Shown: positions 21,361 through 34,476, counted from the first letter of the stretch. The stretch: DNA of 64,000 nt from Sequoia sempervirens (GCA_007258455.2 VDFB02193867.1:571979778-572043777); one strand, 5' to 3'. Program-made: numbers and translations. Notes: generated by a model from the letters alone, not told the origin.

Positions 21361-21703
21361 TGTAAGACAACAATAACTTCCCAAAAAGAGAAATGGAAAA
21401 AATATTATGCTATCATTATGGATGCAAGATTGCTATATTGAATTTTATTGTACATATGATGCCTTACTTATAAAGGCAAGTCGTGAGATAGGATTAGACA
21501 AGATCACATGTGTCTTAATCATGTACAATGAGACAACTACCTCAACAAATATTAAATGAATTAGGACACAAGCATTAAATACAAAAAGATAAGATAAGAT
21601 CTAGTGACAACTAACACTATTTAGAAAGATTCCCTCCTAGGACCTAAGTGGACTTAACATGTAAATAGGACCTAGATATGTAAAACACCTATTTACACCA
21701 ACA
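21361..21703 (+). mobile_element. Short LTR-like element, 343 bp
   Basis: It starts TGTAAGAC and ends TTTACACCAACA. It shares with 61074-61483 both ends and several internal blocks (ACATGTGTCTTAATC, AAGATAAGAT, CCTAAGT..ACTTAACATGT). A CTTATAAAGGCAAG block near 21468 resembles a TATA box at the place where the other copy has CTTATATATGCAAGG. The flanks GAACT and TGCCT do not match, so the TSD is lost or the ends are imprecise. Confidence 0.6.
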
Positions 21704-23187
21704 TGCCTTAGATTAACCCCATTTTTGTCTTTTGACCTCCACGAAGAACTTAGTTTTTTGATATATTTGAAAATAAAATTAAAAATTATTTGAAATGAAT
21801 AATGAAGATAATAGAAATAATCTTAAATGTATTATGCTAACACTTAGGATTTGTAAATAAAAATGATAAAAAATGAGGAGAATGGGAACAATATTTCATG
21901 AACAAAATCATGTGGAATCTTGTAAGAACTCATAAGAAGAATGATGTTGCTTGGTTTCTATTGCTTTCTATGATCCCACAAAGGTATTTCTTATAAATCT
22001 TGTAGCAATCACATGCAAGAGGCTAGTATGGTCATATAAATTTTTGGTTTTTTGTTGAAAATCATAGAGCTTCCTTCAAAATTTCTAAGTCATAATTCTT
22101 GAATGAAAATCATACTTGGAAGGTAGATTGCATGTTGGAATTGCATGCAAATGAAAGCAACTCCAAAAAAAAAAATTGGAATCATGAATATTTGTAGGAT
22201 GCTTTCACGTTGCATGAATGTCTACACATTTCACTCTTGTGCTAGAAAATTTAGACTAAAAAATACTAGATCACCACAAAATGCCAAAAATATAGAATCC
22301 CAATACTAAAATTTTATACTTAAGATACTCTATATCAAAATGTTCAACCGAGGACATGGTCTAGTGGTGCAATTTTTAACACTATAGGTCTAATGTCATT
22401 TTTACTCTGTGTCAAAACTGTCAATTTTTAGGGGGTTAGGTCTATACCTTTTTTAGGTTTGAAATTCATGAAAAAGGCCTAATAATTATCCCCTACCATT
22501 TGTGTGCCTAAATGAATCTCGAGAGTGATTTATGGCCTAATTTCATGCTCACATATGCAATTATGAGGGATATAAATCTAAGACATGTCAAAAATTATTA
22601 AAATGTAGTTTTGAGGCCTAAGTAGAATTTAGTCCTAATTTTTTTTTAAATTGACCCATACTAGTACAAGTGGGTCAATATGATGTGGTCCTCTCCAAGA
22701 TCTTTAATATAAAAAAAGGGCTCAAATAGTTTCCTAGATCAAAAGTTATGGCCTTAAGAAGCTTTCATATTTAGTAGAATATATTTCCGCCAACCTACAT
22801 ATATGTAAACTTGCATCAAATTTTTTATTCTCCCTATGCATAGATAACCATGTTATAACCTTAGGTTTTTCCTTTTTATCATTATGTGGGTCACAAATGT
22901 TCAAATTTTTTAAGTCAACTAAAGATAATATTTCCTTGGTATCAAGTTTTCCTTTAATAGAGAAGCAGTGTTCTCTTGTAGTTCTGAAAGTTTCAATTGT
23001 ACATAAAAGGTTTGAAACCATGATAATTATAAATGTGTATATGAGGTAAAAAATCCAATATTTTAAAATTACTAAAAATGTCTAAAAGATTGATAGTTAC
23101 AAATATGGAAAAAAGGTTTGAAACCTTGATAGTTGTAAACTTATAAAAAAAGTATAAAACCTTTACAAAGGAGAAAGGGGGATTTTC
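21704..23187. other. Noncoding spacer
   Basis: AT-rich with no supported gene. It contains the short inverted repeat at 22650-22679, and a tRNA A-box-like string near 22349 that is not followed by a convincing B box. Confidence 0.35.
22650..22679. repeat. 9-bp inverted repeat
   Basis: ATTGACCCA (22650-22658) and TGGGTCAAT (22671-22679) are perfectly complementary around a 12-base loop containing ACTAGT. It differs in sequence and geometry from the Gypsy dyads. Confidence 0.6.
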
Positions 23188-23468
23188 ACCTTGATTTACA
23201 CATTTACAATCACATATTCAAACCCTAAAATCTTGACAAGCTATACTATGGGTATTTTGACCTTGACTTGCACACATGCAATCAAACCCTTAAACCCTAA
23301 CAAGCTTTAATAGGATAAATTTCACCTTAACATGCACATATGTAATTATGCACACAAACCTTGAAATCCTAATAGGCTATTCCAAGGATATTTTCACCTT
23401 GATTTACATATATACAATCATGAACTCAAACCAAAAAACCTTGAAAAATCATACTAGGGGGGACTTTC
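23188..23468 (+). repeat. About 70-bp minisatellite, four units
   Basis: Units begin ACCTTGA or ACCTTAA at 23188, 23260, 23324 and 23396 (steps 72, 64, 72), with a partial fifth at 23469. Each contains a CACAT/ACAAT block, AAACCCT and CTTGACAAGCTA-like text. Confidence 0.75.
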
Positions 23469-23511
23469 ACTTGACTTGTGCATTGGTAAATATGGATGAA
23501 AAGTTTTATTT

Positions 23512-23815
23512 CCCTTCAAATGTGTGAATGTGCATAAAAAGTGTGGTTTCCAATCATATGTGTGAGTGTGCATGAAAATTTTGATTCTCCCTCATATGTG
23601 TAAATGTGCAAGAAATTTTTTATTATCCCCCATATGCGAAAATATGCATTAAAAACCTCATTCCCCCTCAAATGTGCATATATGCATGAAAATTATGATT
23701 TACCCTCAAATTCACATGAAAAATTCTAATTACCCCTCATATGTGCATATGCACATGAAAATTATAATTCTCCCTCATATGTATGACTATGCAAGAAAAT
23801 ATTGATTCATCCTCA
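23512..23815 (+). repeat. About 38-bp minisatellite, eight units
   Basis: A core CCCTCATATGTG (variants CCCTCAAATGTG, CCCCATATGCG) recurs near 23513, 23550, 23588, 23628, 23665, 23703, 23733 and 23772. In most units TGCATGAAAA and a T-rich tail follow. The period is about half that of the adjoining array. Confidence 0.8.
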
Positions 23816-23825
23816 TAGATACAAG

Positions 23826-24493
23826 CATACCTTGACCCTAATTTAAGCTTGCAAACCTATAATAAAGCTCTACTATCCCTTGAGGTAATTTTATTTTACT
23901 TAAATATATTATATTTTAAATTTTCTTAAAGACTATAATACTTTGAATTGTGTTGAAAATGCTAGGATTGTATGTGTATGAAAAATGTGAAAAGTACGTA
24001 ACATGTAAAAAAAATTAAGAGTTCAATGAAAATTATAAATAAAACTTGCAAAAGGGAGGATGACATGCATTTGCATACCAAAATTTAACTAAAAGTAATT
24101 TAGAGAATTAAAAAGAAGACTTAGAAAAGAGAGGATGAAATTCATTTGCATATCAAATTTTGATTCAAATGTATTGGAAATTTAGAAGTCAAAAGTGCAA
24201 ATCACCCAACTTTTATCTTTTCATGATAATTTTATCTTTTTTACGTCCTCTTTTCTATTAAACCTATAGCTAGTAATCACACCTTAGTGTGTAATGGGTA
24301 TTCCAAAAAGGTGTGGAAGGTCAATTACTAGTTTTCTCTTTTTTGTATACATAAAATGAAATACACAATGTCAATTGGAAAGCCATTAGGAAAATTATGT
24401 ATGTGTAACCAAGCTCTTGAAGGAAAAGTGACAAATTTGGATTGATTTTAAATTCACTTAAATTAACTTTATATATTATTTAATGATTAAATT
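23826..24493. other. Noncoding spacer before Copia-A
   Basis: AT-rich with no supported feature. Its last five bases (AAATT, 24489-24493) are the left TSD of Copia-A. Confidence 0.4.
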
Positions 24494-26110
24494 TGTTGGA
24501 AGAATGAGTAGTTGTGTGTTTTCATTAATGTCAGCAATTCTTTGTTGTTGCATTGATGTCAACAAGTCTATAGAGAGATTGTTGGAAGTCGGTGACGATG
24601 CTTTGACTGGTTGCATTATGTTGTCATTAGTAGTATCACTGATATCAACCTCTAGTGTTGCTTTTATGAGCATGTGTTGGTGATGTTCAACCTCTTGGGT
24701 GGTTGAGATGTTGAGATATTGTTCCAAGTGATGAGTTTGATTTTGTGGTGCTTGGTTTCCAAATTCTTTTGAGAAAATTTAAAGAAAAAACAAAAACATT
24801 GTGGTTGAGAGGTGTTCAATGTAGCAGAGTAATGTTTAGTTTTTTGCTCCACATTTCTTCTGTGTTGAAGGTTTTTCAATGTGATTCAAATTTTTTGTTT
24901 AGAGGTTTTCAAAGGTATTATATCTAGAGTTTTAGGTGCTAGATCATTGTGCAGAGAAAGTTGTGTTCACTAGTGTGTGAACTATGAAAGCAGTGTTGTC
25001 TGGGAGGAATGGTTTTGCTCTACATTTCTTTACAGTTAGTTTTCTAGTCTTTTGGATTTGAGGGTGTGCTTATATTTCTCATATATATCTTCAATTTGAT
25101 TTTTTTGTGTCTTGGTGCTCTAAAAGGTTCATTCCAGGTGTTGTTGTGTGTGGAAGGTTAACTGGTTGTGTAGAATGAATATGTTTTTCTAGTGTATGAT
25201 GTTGCAAAGGAGTTGTTGGATTTTAGGGTATTGATGGAATATTCTAGATGGTGTTAAAGTATTATGTGTGGTCCACAAGTTGTCTTTGGATCATAAGAAT
25301 TATGTATTTAATTGTTTAATAGTGTTAACATGGGTTTGATTGACCTTGGGCATTTACTCTAATTGCAAATATGCTTCGGTGTTTGTGGAAGCATGGCATG
25401 GTGTGTTTATATATATTTGGTTCTAAGTTAAGGTATGTTGTGGTTCACCTTCATTCCTTTCTGCCATGAGAATTTTTTGGTTCTGACTTAATTTGAATTT
25501 GCACGGTTGAGGTGCATAGCTGACCTTGTGAATTGTTTTCAAGGTTGAAGATGGTTTAAATAAGTGTTGAGTTGATGGAGAATGGAGAGTGATGTGTGTT
25601 GAGATGTGAAGTGTAAAAGTATGAAATATAGTGTGATATTTAATGCCTAAGACTACTAGAAGCAATAAGTAGAAGGTGTCTACATTCTATAGAGAGAGTG
25701 TGAATGTTCTAGTGAAGCAGTGGTGGATCTTTCTATTGATCTGAGATGGATTTTTCATTGTAACAATCTTGTTTCTTCTTCTTTCTAATTTGGCACTGAC
25801 CTATTAGCAGTGAGTCCTTTTCTTTTGGGTAGTAAGCCTATTGTATTGGGTGTTGTGATTAATTTATATTGTGAGCTAATCCTCATCATGGTTTTTCCCT
25901 TCTTGGGTTTTCCACATAAATCTGATGTTCTCATGTGTTTGGATGTGTTTGCATTACTATTTCTCATTATCAAATTTTTCTAATGCATGATAAGGGTTTA
26001 ATGATTGTCAATGGTTTAAGGACTAAAGTAGATCTTAATGTTTATGAGGATTTTGATGTTTTAATGTACAACTGATTCACCCCACCCCCAGTTGTCTTGT
26101 GCATTCAACA
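24494..26110 (+). mobile_element. Copia-A 5' LTR (1617 bp)
   Basis: TGTTGGAAG start, CATTCAACA end. The TATA box equivalent has decayed to TTTAAATA near 25555, while the 3' LTR keeps TATAAATA. Confidence 0.9.
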
Positions 26111-26125
26111 ATTGGTATTAGAGCA
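26111..26125 (+). other. Copia-A primer-binding site
   Basis: ATTGGTATTAGAGCA directly follows the LTR. It matches the TGGTATCAGAGC complementary to the initiator tRNA-Met 3' end with one change. Confidence 0.85.
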
Positions 26126-26168
26126 AGGTTCCTTAGAAGAAAGATTAATCATTTGAGATAGATCTAGG

Positions 26169-27274
26169 ATGGCACACAAGAATTCCAAGCTCCTTTGTTT
26201 GATGGATCTAATTATGTATTTTAGAAGACCAGGATGGAAGGTTTTCTTATTTCACCGGGATTTGGAGTTTGGAAGTATATTGAAACTACATATACAATAC
26301 CTGCAAATGGTCCAAGTACTGATGATGAGATCAAGGGATATGAGAACAATGGCAAAGAAAGGTATGATCTTTTGAGTGGTATTTCTAATTCATAACTTGT
26401 GAAAGTTATGAGTCTTAAAATTGTTGGTGAAATTTGGAAAAAGATGGAAAGTATCTATGAAGGAGATCATAAAGTCAAGCAAGCAAAGATGCAGAATCTA
26501 AAGACTAAATTTGAGACCTTAACCCAGATTACAAAAGATAAAGATATTACATGCTACATGCATAGAGTGGATGGAGTTTTCATTTCCATCAAAGGCCTTA
26601 GAGGAAAACTTGAAGAAGCGGTGGTAAAAAAGGTACTAAGAACTCTTACTAAAACTTATAGTCATATGGTTTCTTCTATTGAAAAATTTCAAGATTTAGA
26701 TCAATATTCTAGAGATCAGTTGTTTGACACTTTAACTACTCTTGAATTGAGAGAGTTTGGTCTGAGTGATGTAAAAAGGGAGTCTTCTTTTAAAGTTGGA
26801 AAAGAAGAGAAGAATGAGGAATTTGATCTAGACGAAATTGATGAGTTGGAGGAAAACTTTGTGAGGAAATTGAAAAAGGGCACTAGAAAATACAGAGGTA
26901 AGTCACCTTTCAAATGCTTTAATTGTGAAAAGATTGGTCATTATGCTTCAAGATGTCCTATCAAAGCTTCAAGAGATAGACCTAAGGAGAATAGAGGTAA
27001 ATCAATTAAGGAAATTTATTATGTTAGAGAAGATTCCAATATATCTGAAGATGAATCCAATTACCCTGATGATGGAGATAATGAATGCTTGTTCATGGTT
27101 CTAAAAGATGGAACTAATTCTGCTAACTCTGAGAGATGTATGAAGGAAATTTCTTCGGAAGCAGGTCAAGTGATTACTTTTCATGCTAGAGAAGAGAAGA
27201 TCAATTGGATCATTGATAGTGGATGCTCAAATCACATGAAAAGTGGTAAGAATAAGTTTGTTAAGCATGAGTAG
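26169..27274 (+). pseudogene. gag: Copia-A gag and protease
   Basis: The frame opens at the ATG at 26169, and the reading moves to a second frame near 26200 (LISPGFGVWKYIETTY in that frame). A stop lies near 26393. From 26399 to 27274 one frame of 291 residues carries the UBN2 gag domain (KKMESIYEGDHKVKQAKMQNL), an acidic linker, and an intact zinc knuckle CFNCEKIGHYASRC (CX2CX4HX4C) near 26917. The copia protease active site WIIDSGCSNHM is near 27205-27240. The reading then stops at 27272. The protein would form the particle shell and process it. The knuckle and DSG triplet are intact, while the N-terminal frame and the protease C-terminus are broken. Confidence 0.88.
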
Positions 27275-28528
27275 TTTGAAGATGGTTTAGTTTAGTTTGG
27301 TGATGATGCATCTACTAATATATGTGGACAAGGTTCAATTAGTTTTGATGGAAATCATAATACAGATGATGCTCTTTATGTTAAGGGTTTGCAATATAAC
27401 CTTTTGAGTGTAGGAAAAATATGTAGCAAAGGATACAATCTTGTGTTTCAGGACAATGGGTGTGATATTAGAAAAGGCTCCAAAACTAAGATTGCAACAG
27501 GAAGAAGGATAGATGGAAATGTTTATCAACTAAAGGGTGAAAATTGTCAATGCTTTATGACTCAAATTAATGAAAGTTGGTTATGACATAGACAAATGTG
27601 TCACATCAATTTTGATAGCCTAGTGAGGATAAGTTCAAATCAAGCTGGGAGAGATCTGCCAAAGATTACAAAACCTATTAATGTTATTTGAAAGGAATGT
27701 TAGATTAGGAAGCAAGCTTGATAGAGTGTCAAAGTCAAAGATAATCCATTGATAGTCCTTTAGAGTTGGTGCATAAAAATCTTTGTGGACATACAAGAAT
27801 CGGAAGTTTTCAAGGTGACAAGTATTTCATGCTATTAATTGATGATTATTCTAGAATGACTTGGGTTACTTTTCTCAAAGAAAAATTAGAACCTTTAGAT
27901 AAGTTTAAAGCATTCAAAGTTATGGTTGAGAATGAAATGGATATGAAGATCAAATTTTTGAGATTTGACAGAGGTGAAGAATTCACCTCCGATGAGTTTA
28001 ACACTTTTTGTGAAAATCATGGAATAAAGAGGCATTTCTTAGTCCCTAGGAATCCTCAGCAGAATGGAGTTATGGAAATAAAGAATAGGACTATTCAGGA
28101 AGAAGCTAGGAAAATGATGAAGGAAACAAATCTACTAGATGTCTATTGGAGAGAGGCAATTCATACTACAATATACATAATTAATAGAGCACAAGCAAGG
28201 AAAAACAATTCAAAGACTCCCTATGAGTTGTGGTATGGAAGAGCCCCTACCATAAAATATTTTAGAGTTTGGAAGAAAATGTTATATTAGAAGATATGAA
28301 GAAATCTTAGGAAATTTTGATGCAAGATATAATGAAGGAATCTTCCTTGGATATTCTACAAGAATCAAGGCTTACTAGTGCTACAATAAGAAGCTGAAAA
28401 GGATTGTTGAAAGTGCAAGTGTCAAAGAGGGTGAAGACTTACATAAAAGTTTAGTGATGATAGATGTATATGAATCAGATGAGTCCTCTTACAGAGAAGA
28501 AGAGAAAGATGAAGGTAAAGAAAAATAA
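27275..28528 (+). pseudogene. int: Copia-A protease end and integrase
   Basis: After a stop the frame resumes with protease C-terminal sequence (YVKGLQYNLLSVGKI, 27377-27420). The pre-integrase zinc domain follows with HRQMCHINF near 27588, its downstream CxxC half broken by stops near 27690. The catalytic core lies at 27766-28290: LIDDYSRMTWVTFL holds the first Asp, FDRGEEFTSDEF the second, and NGVMEIKNR the Glu, spaced as in DD35E integrases. The Glu motif normally reads VERKNR. The remainder to 28528 (FDARYNEGIFLGYS, then an acidic linker) contains further stops. The catalytic triad is present, but the frame cannot yield an enzyme. Confidence 0.85.
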
Positions 28529-30228
28529 GTGCAAGTTGAAGAGGAAGAAGCTCCAAAAAATATCCCTCAAACTCCTAAGTATGTGCAAAAGTATCATTCA
28601 GAAGATCAGATTATTGGTGACAAAAGTAGAGGTGTCTTGACAAGAAGAAAGGTTGCTATGACTGAAGAACAAGTAAACTTATATTTACTTTCCAAAGTTG
28701 AACCTAAAATAGTGATTAAAGCATGCAAAGATAAATATTGGATCAAGGCTATGGAAGAATAATTAATGCAAATTGAGAAGAATTAGACTTGGGAACTTGT
28801 CCCAAGACCAACAAACAAGAATGTGATTGGAAGTTCTAAGTGGGTATTCCAGAACAATTTGAATGAGTGGAGAAGCGGTAAGAAACAAGGAAAGACTTTT
28901 GTGTAACGGTTACTCGTAAGTAGAAGGAATAGATTTTGAGGAGACATTTGCTCTAGTGGAAAAAATGGAAGCTATTAGGGTGTTTTTGGCCTTTGTAGCA
29001 CATAAGGATTTCAAAGTTTATTAGATGGATGTGAAGTATGCATTCTTGAATGGTGAGCTGGAAGAATAGGTTTACATTGAACAACCGAAAGGATTTTAGT
29101 TATCAGATGATCCCAATATGGTCTATAGATTGAAGAATGAATTATATGGACTCAAGCAAGCTCCCAGATCTTGGTATGCAAGACTGGATAGTACTTATTG
29201 CAACAAGGATTCAATAAATGTACCATAGATAGTAATATTTACTTTAAGGTTGAAAAAGATAAAATTTTGATTGTGGTTGTGTACATTGATAACATAATTT
29301 TTGGAGGTCATGAAGCAATGTGCAAGAGATTTGTAGAAGAGATGCAAAAAGAGTTTGAGATGTCTATATTTAGGGAGATGATTTTTTTTCTTGGAATTCA
29401 AATCAATTAGACAAAGAAAGGGATATTCATTTCACAATCTAAGTATGCCAAGGAAATGTTGAAGAAGTTTGGAATTGAAGACTCTAAACCGGTATGCACT
29501 CCTATGTTTACTAGTTGCAAGTTGAGAAAGAATGACGAATCTCTTAAGGCTGATTAGAGAAACTATAGATCAATGATTGGAGGACTGTTGTATCTAGCTG
29601 CTACTAGACTAGATATCATGCATACACTTTTTCTTGTGGCTATATTTCAAGAAGATCCTAAAGAATCACATATGGCAGTAGTGAAGAGGATATTTAGTTA
29701 CCTAAAGGGAACTCCAGAACATGGTCTATAGTATCCAAAGGATACCGATTTCTCTATGAGTGCTTATACTAATGCAGATTGGGCAGGTTGTGTGGATGAC
29801 AAAAAAAGTACAAGTGGTGGTGCATTCTTTCTTGGAAAATAGGTTGGTGTCTTGCTAAGAAAAAAAAAAGATTCAATGTCATTATCTATTATAGAGAAAA
29901 ATGTATTTTTGTAGCATCATGTTGCACACAGGTGTTATAAATGAAGCAAACTTTGAAGGATATCATAGTGCCATATAATGAACCATTTTTTTTTCTATGA
30001 CAATACAAGTGCTATTAATATTTTAAAGAATCTGATAATGCATTCAAGGACAAAGCATATTCCAATCTAGTATCACTTTTTAAGAGAGAAGGTTGTATAG
30101 AATGAGGTGAAGTTGGAGTATGTTCCTATTAAGGATCAAGTTGCAAATATCTTCACAAAGGATCTTCCTATGGATACTTTTGAGTATCTCTAGGAGACAT
30201 TGGGGTTTATTTCCCCTCCTTTCAACTA
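28529..30228 (+). pseudogene. rt: Copia-A reverse transcriptase and RNase H
   Basis: The stretch opens with a linker and the RT N-terminus (TWELVPRPTNKNVIGSSKWVF near 28790). It is then heavily shifted until 29198-29410, where the palm motif reads YIDN instead of YVDD: the second catalytic Asp is Asn. LGIQIN and SQSKYAKEMLKKFG follow, then GGLLYLAATR, LKGTPEHGL and the RNase H part (YTNADWAGCVDDKKSTSG near 29765), ending in FEYL and PPFN near 30228. At least a dozen stops are present. It keeps the copia order after integrase. Confidence 0.88.
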
Positions 30229-30713
30229 GATGCATAAGGATATGCATTAGTCCAGTGGATCTCAATATTCATTCTTTTTTTTTTGGACTGATGTTGGTGG
30301 CTACCTCTCAGGGGGATTAGGTGGTAGAATTGTTGGTTGTTACAGTCAAGGGGAGTAAGTGTTGTCATTGTATGAGCAGTAGTTGTTGATTGATGTAGTA
30401 TGTTGCAAAAGAGAGTATACAAAAAGCAAGGTGCGGTAAAAGGAAAGGTAGTTGCAGAGCAATGGTTGTCCCTTATAAGTGTTTCCTTTGGGGGGAGAGA
30501 GAATATGTGTAATTGATGTCAAAGGGGGAAGATACAAGTATGTTTCCCTTTTCCATTGATGTAAAAGGGGGAGAGAGTTAACCAAAAAACCTTGAGGTAA
30601 AGGGGAGAAAGAGAAAGTGTTGGAAAGAGTTGATGTGTAGAAAATGAGTTGGTGATCAAAGTTGATTTTTTGTTTCTATTGTTGATGGTTTTTCCATGTG
30701 TTGCCATCAATGA
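30229..30713 (+). other. Copia-A 3' noncoding region
   Basis: It contains repeated AAGGGG and GGGGGAGAGA purine patches, and is alignable with 43270-43827 of Copia-B. No coding frame is supported. Confidence 0.6.
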
Positions 30714-30726
30714 CAAAGGGGGAGAT
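30714..30726 (+). other. Copia-A polypurine tract
   Basis: CAAAGGGGGAGAT lies directly before the 3' LTR and is identical to the Copia-B tract. Confidence 0.85.
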
Positions 30727-32296
30727 TGTTGGAAGTATGAGTAGTTGTGTGTTGTCACTAATGTCAACAATTCTTTGTTGTTTCATTGACTTCAACAAGT
30801 CTATAGAGAGATTGTTGGAAGTTTGCGATGATGCTTTGATTGGTTGCATTATGTTGTCATTAGTAGTATCACTAATGTCAACCTCTAGTATTGCTTTGAA
30901 AAGTATGTGTTGGTGATGTCCAACCTCTTGGGTGGATGATATGCTGAGAAATTATTCCAGGTGATGATTCTAAGTTTGTGGTGCTTGGTTTCCAAGTGCT
31001 TTTGAGAAAATTTGAAGAACAAACGAAAATAGTGTAGTTGAGAGGTGTATAGTCTAGCAGAGTAATGTTCGGTGTTTTTCTTTTCATTTATTTTGTGTTG
31101 AAGATTTGTTTGTGAAGTTCGGATATGATGTTCGGAGGTATTATATCTAGAGTTTTAGGTGCTAGATCATTGTGTAGAGAAATTTTTGTTCACTAGTGTG
31201 TGAATTGTGAAAGAAGTGTTGTCTGGGAGAAATGGTTTTTCTCTATATTTTTCCACATTTTTTTTTGGTCTTGTGGATTTGAGGTTGTGCATATATTTCT
31301 CATATTTATCTCCAATTTGATTTTTTTGTGTCTCGGTGCTTTGCAAGGTTGATTTCAGGTGTTGATGTATTTGGAAGGTTAACTAGTTATGCAAAATGAA
31401 TATGTTCTTCTGGTGTGTGATGTTGCAAATGAGTTTTTGGATTTTGGGGTGTTGATGGAATATTCTAGATGGTGTTAACATATTTTGTGTGGTCCACAAG
31501 CCATCTTTGGATCATAAGAAGCGTGTAATTAATTTTTTAATAGTGTTAACACAAGTTTGACTGACCTTGGGTGTTACACTAATTGTGAATATTCTTTGGT
31601 GTTTATGGAAGTGTGATGTGGCATGTTATATGTATTTGGGTTTGAGTTAAGGTATGTTGTGGTCTTCCTTTATTCCTTTCCACCATAAGAATTTTTTGGT
31701 TCTGACCTTATTTGAATTTTCACGATTGAGGTGCATAGCTAACCTTGTGAATTGTTTTCAAGGTTGAAGATGGTATAAATAGGCAATGAGTTGATGGAGA
31801 ATGGAGAGAGTGATGTGTTTTGAGATGTGAAGTGTGAAAGTGTGAAATGCAATGCAAGCTTTAAAGCTTAAGACTAGTGGAACCAATGAGCAGAAGGTGT
31901 CTACATTCTACAAAGAGAGTACAAATGCATAGGTGAAGCCAAGGTGGATCTTTCTGTTGCTCTAAGATGAATTTCTCATTGTAAAAATAGTCTTTGTTCT
32001 TATTTCTAATCTGGCAGTGAGCCTATTGTATTTGGTGTTACAATTACTTTATATTGTGAGCTAATCGTCACCATGGTTTTTCCCTTCTTGGTTTTTCCAT
32101 GTAAATCTAGTGTTCTTATGTGTTTGGATGTGTTTGCATTACTATTTCTCATTATCACATTATGTTAATGCATGATAAGGGTTTAATGATTGTTAAGGGT
32201 TTAAGGACTAATGCAGATCTAAATGTTTATGAGGGTTTTTATTTTTTAATGTACGACTAATTCAACCCCCCTCTTAGTTGTCTTGTGCATTCAACA
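30727..32296 (+). mobile_element. Copia-A 3' LTR (1570 bp)
   Basis: TGTTGGAAG start, CATTCAACA end. It keeps a TATAAATA box at 31774-31781 and is followed by TSD AAATT. Confidence 0.9.
31774..31781 (+). promoter_or_regulatory. TATA box of Copia-A 3' LTR
   Basis: TATAAATA in the context GATGGTATAAATA, shared with both Copia-B LTRs. Confidence 0.55.
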
Positions 32297-32301
32297 AAAT
32301 T

Positions 32302-34476
32302 ATAGTCTCATAAGAGTCTCATCCTTAGAATTCACAAAAACTAAGTAAAGGGTTATTATATAAAAAAATCACTCCCTCACTTTGTACGTATCTCTCAACC
32401 TATCTTTGCCTCTCTCTACCTCTTCCTCTCTCCCTCCATCCATCCTTTTTTCCTTCTATATCTCTCCTTTCTCTTATATATAAAGAGTGATTGAGTTTAA
32501 GTGTAAAGTTCCACTAATTAGATGTACATTCATAATGTGTAGATAATTTTATCTCATTTTAAGTAGTGTAGGATTTATATATTCATATATTTTTATCTAA
32601 AAAAATGAAGAGAAAATTCCTTAGTGTATGATACTTAAATCTTACAAGGATATGAGTATATCCACATGGAGATGCATGAACCATTTAGTAGTTAATATGT
32701 CATCAAGGATGTTGACATAGATTAACACCTGGTATGGTGGATATAACTTTTATAAATCTTAGACCAATGACAATACTTATAAGAAAATACTAAATTATTT
32801 GTAATTGACATTTATGTCATCATTTTTATCTTTTAGGGTCACATATGCATTATCCTTTAGTGCCCTTTATACCATTATACCCTTTCGAAGATATACGATA
32901 TTTGAGGGATGAAAACATACAAGAAAGGGATAATTAATGTGGAGTTTCAATTTTTCATTTTTTATTTAAGAAAATTTTGCATAAAACTTAGAAATATGGG
33001 GCTAAGAAACGAGACTATTATTCAATAATCTCACTTTTCTCAATGATTTATTTACTAAGTGCACTTTTAGTGTAAATTGGATTGATAAGCTTTAGTGAGA
33101 GTTACTTTTAGATGAGTTTTATTATTTATATAGATTAGTAATATCAATTACAACACCAACCAAATTGAACATAATTGTTACACCTTGTTCTGTATTTACC
33201 TAGTTACTTTTACCTAGCTAGATGAAATACTTGCATATGTGTGTGTGTAACCTTGATAGAAATAAATGTGAATGTACTTTATTTGTATGAATAATTAGAA
33301 ATATAATGTATAAATGGTTGGTTCATATTGATGATATATATGTCTTAATTTTGACTTTTGAATGTATATAATGCAAGTGATTATTTTGTGATCAATTGAC
33401 TACCTTTGCAAATGTGCCAAGTTGGCTGCAGGTACAGGTTCACACCTGTAGAAGGGATGGGAAGTATCACTTAGGAGAAGAGTTTTGGTCAAGTAACCCT
33501 TAATGAGTCTAACTGAGCTTTCACACACTCACTTTTAGATTGGTCAAGTCAAGTGAATAGATATAGGAAAAAGGTAAGATACCTTGGTTTGATTATTTAG
33601 GAGAGGTTTTGTTTTGATGGAGAGATCATGCTTGAATTAAGTATTTGAGTTCTTTGTATTTGCGAGTACCTCTTTAAGACTACAATCGATGAGATATATA
33701 TACGTACATATATGCATGCCTGCGATGAACTCATACACATGAGTAAAGATGTACATAAGTATACATAGATAGATGTATCTACGCATGCTTATGGATAGAT
33801 TACCCATATGCATGGGAACGCCAAATGGACAAAGTGACATGTATAAATGTATGTATATGTCTATATATTTAATATATATATGTTAGTCGATGTTATCTCT
33901 ATTGTGTATGTTTGAAGGTAATGTTCTATATATATACAATGAATATATATGTGTGTGTGTATACATATTGAAATACATGTATGTATTGACCTGAAGGAAA
34001 TGTCCATACAAGTATATTAATATATATAAATATACATATGTATATTGTATATATATACATGTGCAATATTAATTAGATAGTAAATGAATATAAGTTGATG
34101 CATATTTATACTCATATGAGTTGATATATATATGTATGTATGTATATATATATATATATGTATAATGGAATATATAATGCATATATATGTATATATATTA
34201 TTGATTTATTATAATGTTTGAATAAGCATTGATGTTTTAATGCCAAAGTGCATACTATGTAAATATAGTATAAAACACATATCTTAAAAAGTGTAAAGCA
34301 CAAAAATAATACGTAGCACACACTAAAGGCAACGTATAAACATTTAATATGAATTACCATGCTTTGCAAAATGAATGCAACACATTAAACAATGTGTGGA
34401 AATAGTTATGAGACATAGTCAAGAGTATTGAAGACAATTTGAAACTCATTTAAAAGCTTTGACTTGGTATTTTATC
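32302..34476. other. Noncoding spacer with low-complexity tracts
   Basis: A pyrimidine-rich patch lies at about 32390-32475, and TA/TATG-type microsatellite at about 33840-34200 with a short GT run near 33952. I see no gene. Confidence 0.45.
33840..34200. repeat. TA/TATG-rich microsatellite region
   Basis: Long alternations of TATA, TATG and TACA with a pure TA run near 34144-34159. Such tracts can create short spurious frames. Confidence 0.7.

Larger units (their letters stand above)
24494..32296 (+). mobile_element. Copia-A, full-length Copia-type retrotransposon (7803 bp)
   Basis: Two LTRs (24494-26110 and 30727-32296) flank a gag-protease-integrase-RT-RNase H order, which defines the Copia superfamily. 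The five bases on each side, 24489-24493 and 32297-32301, are both AAATT. A tRNA-iMet-type primer-binding site and a polypurine tract are in place. Every coding section is broken by stops and frameshifts, so it cannot move on its own. In the first 190 or so aligned LTR bases I count about 19 differences, so the insertion is old. Confidence 0.93.

Noticed and set aside
22345..22410. tRNA A-box-like TGGTCTAGTGG, possible tRNA-derived SINE head
   Set aside because: No convincing B box follows at the right distance, no cloverleaf is visible, and there is no second copy in the window.
34112..34369. 85-codon minus-strand frame over the TA repeat
   Set aside because: Produced by the microsatellite, with Ile/Tyr repeats and no domain.
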